Of a DNA stretch of 64,000 nt, positions 62,047-64,000 are shown in pieces (position 1 is the first letter of the stretch; the number at the start of each line of letters is the position of its first letter). The notes beneath the pieces are model-generated. The model did not search any database and was not told the DNA's origin. It was given only the letters and a program-made list of their open reading frames with translations. Location of the stretch: the NCBI GenBank assembly GCA_910587925.1, contig CAJUOC010000013.1, positions 4,595 through 68,594 on the forward strand, in the 5' to 3' direction. The stretch comes from an uncultured Muribaculaceae bacterium. GTDB lineage: Bacteria > Bacteroidota > Bacteroidia > Bacteroidales > Muribaculaceae. The position numbers and the translations under genes were made by a program.

Positions 62047-63645
62047 ATGAATCTGATGAAATCATACCGCAATGTGCTGGCCGCGGCATGTATTGCCGCG
62101 GCTGCCGTTTCGGCCTCGGCCGCCGACGGCCGCCCCCAGCTCGCCGTAGGCATCGTGGTCGACGGCCTCGACCCTCAATATATCGACCTGCTCGCGCCCT
62201 ACATGGGCGAGGGCGGCTTCAACCGCCTCTCGCGCCGGGGCGTCGCCGTGGCCAATGCCGACTACGGCACCAATCTCGACCTCACCGCCACCGCCGCCAT
62301 GCTCATGACCGGCGCCGATCCCGTGACCACCGCCGTGACCGGCTCCACTATCTACGACCCCGAGGCGATGCGCGCCCTGCCCGCCATGCACGACGCCGCG
62401 GCCGTGGGCAATTTCACCGACCAGACCTTCTCGCCCCGCACGCTGGCCGTGAGCACCCTCACCGACGAGTGCCGCATAGCCGGCGGAGGCGTGACACGTG
62501 CCTATGCCGTCGCCGCCGACCCCTCGGTGGCCGTCACCCTGGCCGGCCACAGCGCCAACGCGGCCCTCTGGCTCAATCAGCGCACCGGCAACTGGGCCAC
62601 GTCGACCTACTACAAAGACCCGCCCACCACCCTTACCCGGCGCAACCGTGTGTCGCCGCTGGCTGTGCGCCTCGACACCATGCAGTGGGCGCCCGTGGCA
62701 CCGGCCGAGTCGTATCCCGGCTTGCCCGAGCATCTGACCCACTATAAATTCCGCTATGTATTTCCGCGCGGCAACGACCACCGCTACGCCCTCTTTGCCG
62801 CCTCGCCCCTGGTCAATACCGAGGTGACCGACATGGCCATCGACCTCATCGGCGACCTGCGCCTGGGGCAGAGCGACGGCGTCGATATGGTCAACGTGGC
62901 TTACTCCCTGCGCCCCTACGACTATACCCGCAGCAGCGACAACCGCTACGAGCTCATGGACAGCTACCTGCGCCTCGACCGCGACATCGCCCGCCTGATA
63001 AACACCGTCGAGAGCACCCTCGGCAGCGGCAACGCCGTGTATTACCTCGCCGCCACGCCCGCCGCGCCCGTCGCCCGCCGCGACCCCGAGGAGTGGGGCG
63101 TGCCCTACGGCGAGTTCTCGACCAAAAAAGCCCGCTCGCTGCTCAATATCTGCCTGATGGGCGCCTTTGGCAACGGCGAGTGGGTGAGCGCCTTCCACGG
63201 CAATCAGTTTTATCTCAATCACAAGCTCATCAAAGACCGCGGGCTCGATGCCAAGACCGTGCGTGCCGAGGCCGCCGCGCTGCTGGCCCGCATGAGCGGC
63301 GTCGACCGCGTGTACACCATCGACCAGATACTCACCGGCCGCAGCGACGTGCACGCCGATGCCCTGCGCCGCGGCATCCATCCCGAGAGCGCCGGCGACC
63401 TCTATCTCGAAGTCGATCCCGGCTGGGAGCTGGTCGACGATATGGTGAGCCCCGTCTCGCCCGAGCGCACCCGTTACGTGCGCCGCTACTCGCCCGCCAC
63501 CGCCCCCGTCTACATCCTGGCTCCCGGCGTCGCGCCCCACACCGTAGCCGCCACCGTCGACGCCCGCCGCATCGCCCCCACCGTCGCCCGCCTGCTGCGC
63601 ATCCGCCGCCCCAACGCCGCCGCCCTCCCCGCCCTCGTCTTCTGA
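62047..63645 (+). CDS. Alkaline-phosphatase-superfamily protein, probably catalytically dead
   Basis: A 532-residue protein with a signal peptide (~residues 1-25, ending ASA/A). The scaffold matches PafA-like phosphatases: VGIVVDGLDPQYIDLLAPYM with the first metal Asp, LTATAAMLMTG around the usual Thr nucleophile, AGHSANAALWLNQRTGNWAT and DSYLRLDRDIARL. Key positions differ from what I remember of PafA. The DYxGH ligand motif is DYTRS, the DH pair is replaced in LAATPAAPVARR, the GNxWYD Asn is GSTIYD, and the K-x-R pair is lost. It looks like a pseudoenzyme or binding protein. It is expressed from its own leaderless promoter downstream of buk. Confidence 0.8.
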   Translation: MNLMKSYRNVLAAACIAAAAVSASAADGRPQLAVGIVVDGLDPQYIDLLAPYMGEGGFNRLSRRGVAVANADYGTNLDLTATAAMLMTGADPVTTAVTGSTIYDPEAMRALPAMHDAAAVGNFTDQTFSPRTLAVSTLTDECRIAGGGVTRAYAVAADPSVAVTLAGHSANAALWLNQRTGNWATSTYYKDPPTTLTRRNRVSPLAVRLDTMQWAPVAPAESYPGLPEHLTHYKFRYVFPRGNDHRYALFAASPLVNTEVTDMAIDLIGDLRLGQSDGVDMVNVAYSLRPYDYTRSSDNRYELMDSYLRLDRDIARLINTVESTLGSGNAVYYLAATPAAPVARRDPEEWGVPYGEFSTKKARSLLNICLMGAFGNGEWVSAFHGNQFYLNHKLIKDRGLDAKTVRAEAAALLARMSGVDRVYTIDQILTGRSDVHADALRRGIHPESAGDLYLEVDPGWELVDDMVSPVSPERTRYVRRYSPATAPVYILAPGVAPHTVAATVDARRIAPTVARLLRIRRPNAAALPALVF

Positions 63646-63655
63646 CCCCCTCCAC

Positions 63656-64000
63656 GATATATTCGACCGATAAATCGGTCGTTTCGCCTATGCCGCATAT
63701 TTCCGTGGGTTTCACCCACGGCTACCATATTCCACCGCTACGCGGTGAAGGTTGTCGTATTGCTGCCGCAGAGTCGCAGCTACGCAGCTCCTCTTGTAAA
63801 CGTTGGCTCTTAAACACGCGCTGCGGCGGGCTGCGCCGCGCCTTGCACGTGCCTACTGCCTGACGCCCGCTCTGCGGGCTTGGCGGAGCGATTTGGCCGT
63901 TTCCGCGGCCGTTGTACATCGGTACGCGGGCTTGGGCGCCGTGGCGCTGTCATCGCGTAGCGATGCAATATTGTAGCCGTGGGTGCAACCCACGGTCGTA
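63656..64000. repeat. Third portion of the palindromic repeat family
   Basis: This gene-free end of the window carries CGACCGATAAATCGGTCG (relative of CGACCAATAAATTGGTCG at 44501), CCGTGGGTTTCACCCACGG near 63703 and an inverted CCGTGGGTGCAACCCACGG at 63977-63995. Between them is a block matching the 45090-45340 segment in opposite orientation (ACACGCGCTGCGGCGGGCTG, CCTTGCACGTGCCTACTGCC). No protein gene is visible. Confidence 0.85.

Overview
The window looks like a chromosomal segment of a GC-rich member of the Bacteroidales, most like the gut family Muribaculaceae (S24-7). Four things point there. Promoters carry the Bacteroidetes -7 box TAnnTTTG, often with TTG/TTTG 19-20 bp upstream. Shine-Dalgarno sites are essentially absent. 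There is a TonB-dependent receptor with surface-type lipoproteins and proteins with T9SS-like C-termini. The str, S10, spc and alpha ribosomal operons are fused, without tuf or adk. The family-level placement is an inference from composition and gene content.

Layout. (1) 1-7711, minus strand: a three-gene operon encoding a secreted/membrane von Willebrand A protein, a tubulin/FtsZ-like GTPase and a large membrane-associated protein with an intact papain-type protease domain that runs off the left edge. This is the most novel-looking system here. (2) 7849-12430, plus strand: three genes joined by ATGA overlaps, for a secreted endonuclease I, a GH3-type adenylating enzyme and a secreted alkaline phosphatase. 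A perfect 29-bp inverted repeat and 21-bp tandem repeats follow. (3) 12648-31370: one ribosomal/translation supercluster (rpsL to rplQ with fusA, secY, map, infA and rpoA), with candidate autoregulatory RNA structures upstream of rpsL, rpsH and rpsD. (4) 31371-33039: a gene-free stretch packed with perfect hairpins. (5) 33040-40131: a TonB-dependent receptor and two paralogous lipoproteins. (6) 40220-41563: tRNA-Ala(GGC), a REP-like repeat array and a small HUH (IS200/REP-associated) transposase flanked by inverted copies of the repeat. (7) Enolase (minus) and a secreted protein of unknown function (plus). (8) 44499-46561: a second gene-free palindrome-rich region containing an ~0.85-0.96 kb tandem duplication. 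(9) 46762-56677, minus strand: housekeeping genes (PhoH, SDR, XerC/D, U32 peptidase, SecG, a TPR-like protein, LptE, a sigma-54 activator, an acyltransferase, a lipoprotein, an aspartate aminotransferase). (10) 56772-63645, plus strand: a lipoprotein/ABC transporter operon, phosphate butyryltransferase and butyrate kinase, and an alkaline-phosphatase-superfamily protein that seems to have lost its metal site. (11) 63656-64000: a third piece of the palindromic repeat family.

How the parts fit. The nuclease, phosphatase and receptor/lipoprotein loci are compatible with scavenging of nucleic acid or phosphate at the cell surface (inference). The HUH transposase and the several palindrome families make the gene-free regions the most dynamic parts of the window. 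Several genes have a -7 box only 4-5 nt before the ATG, which implies leaderless mRNAs. All calls come from reading the sequence; no database search was possible.
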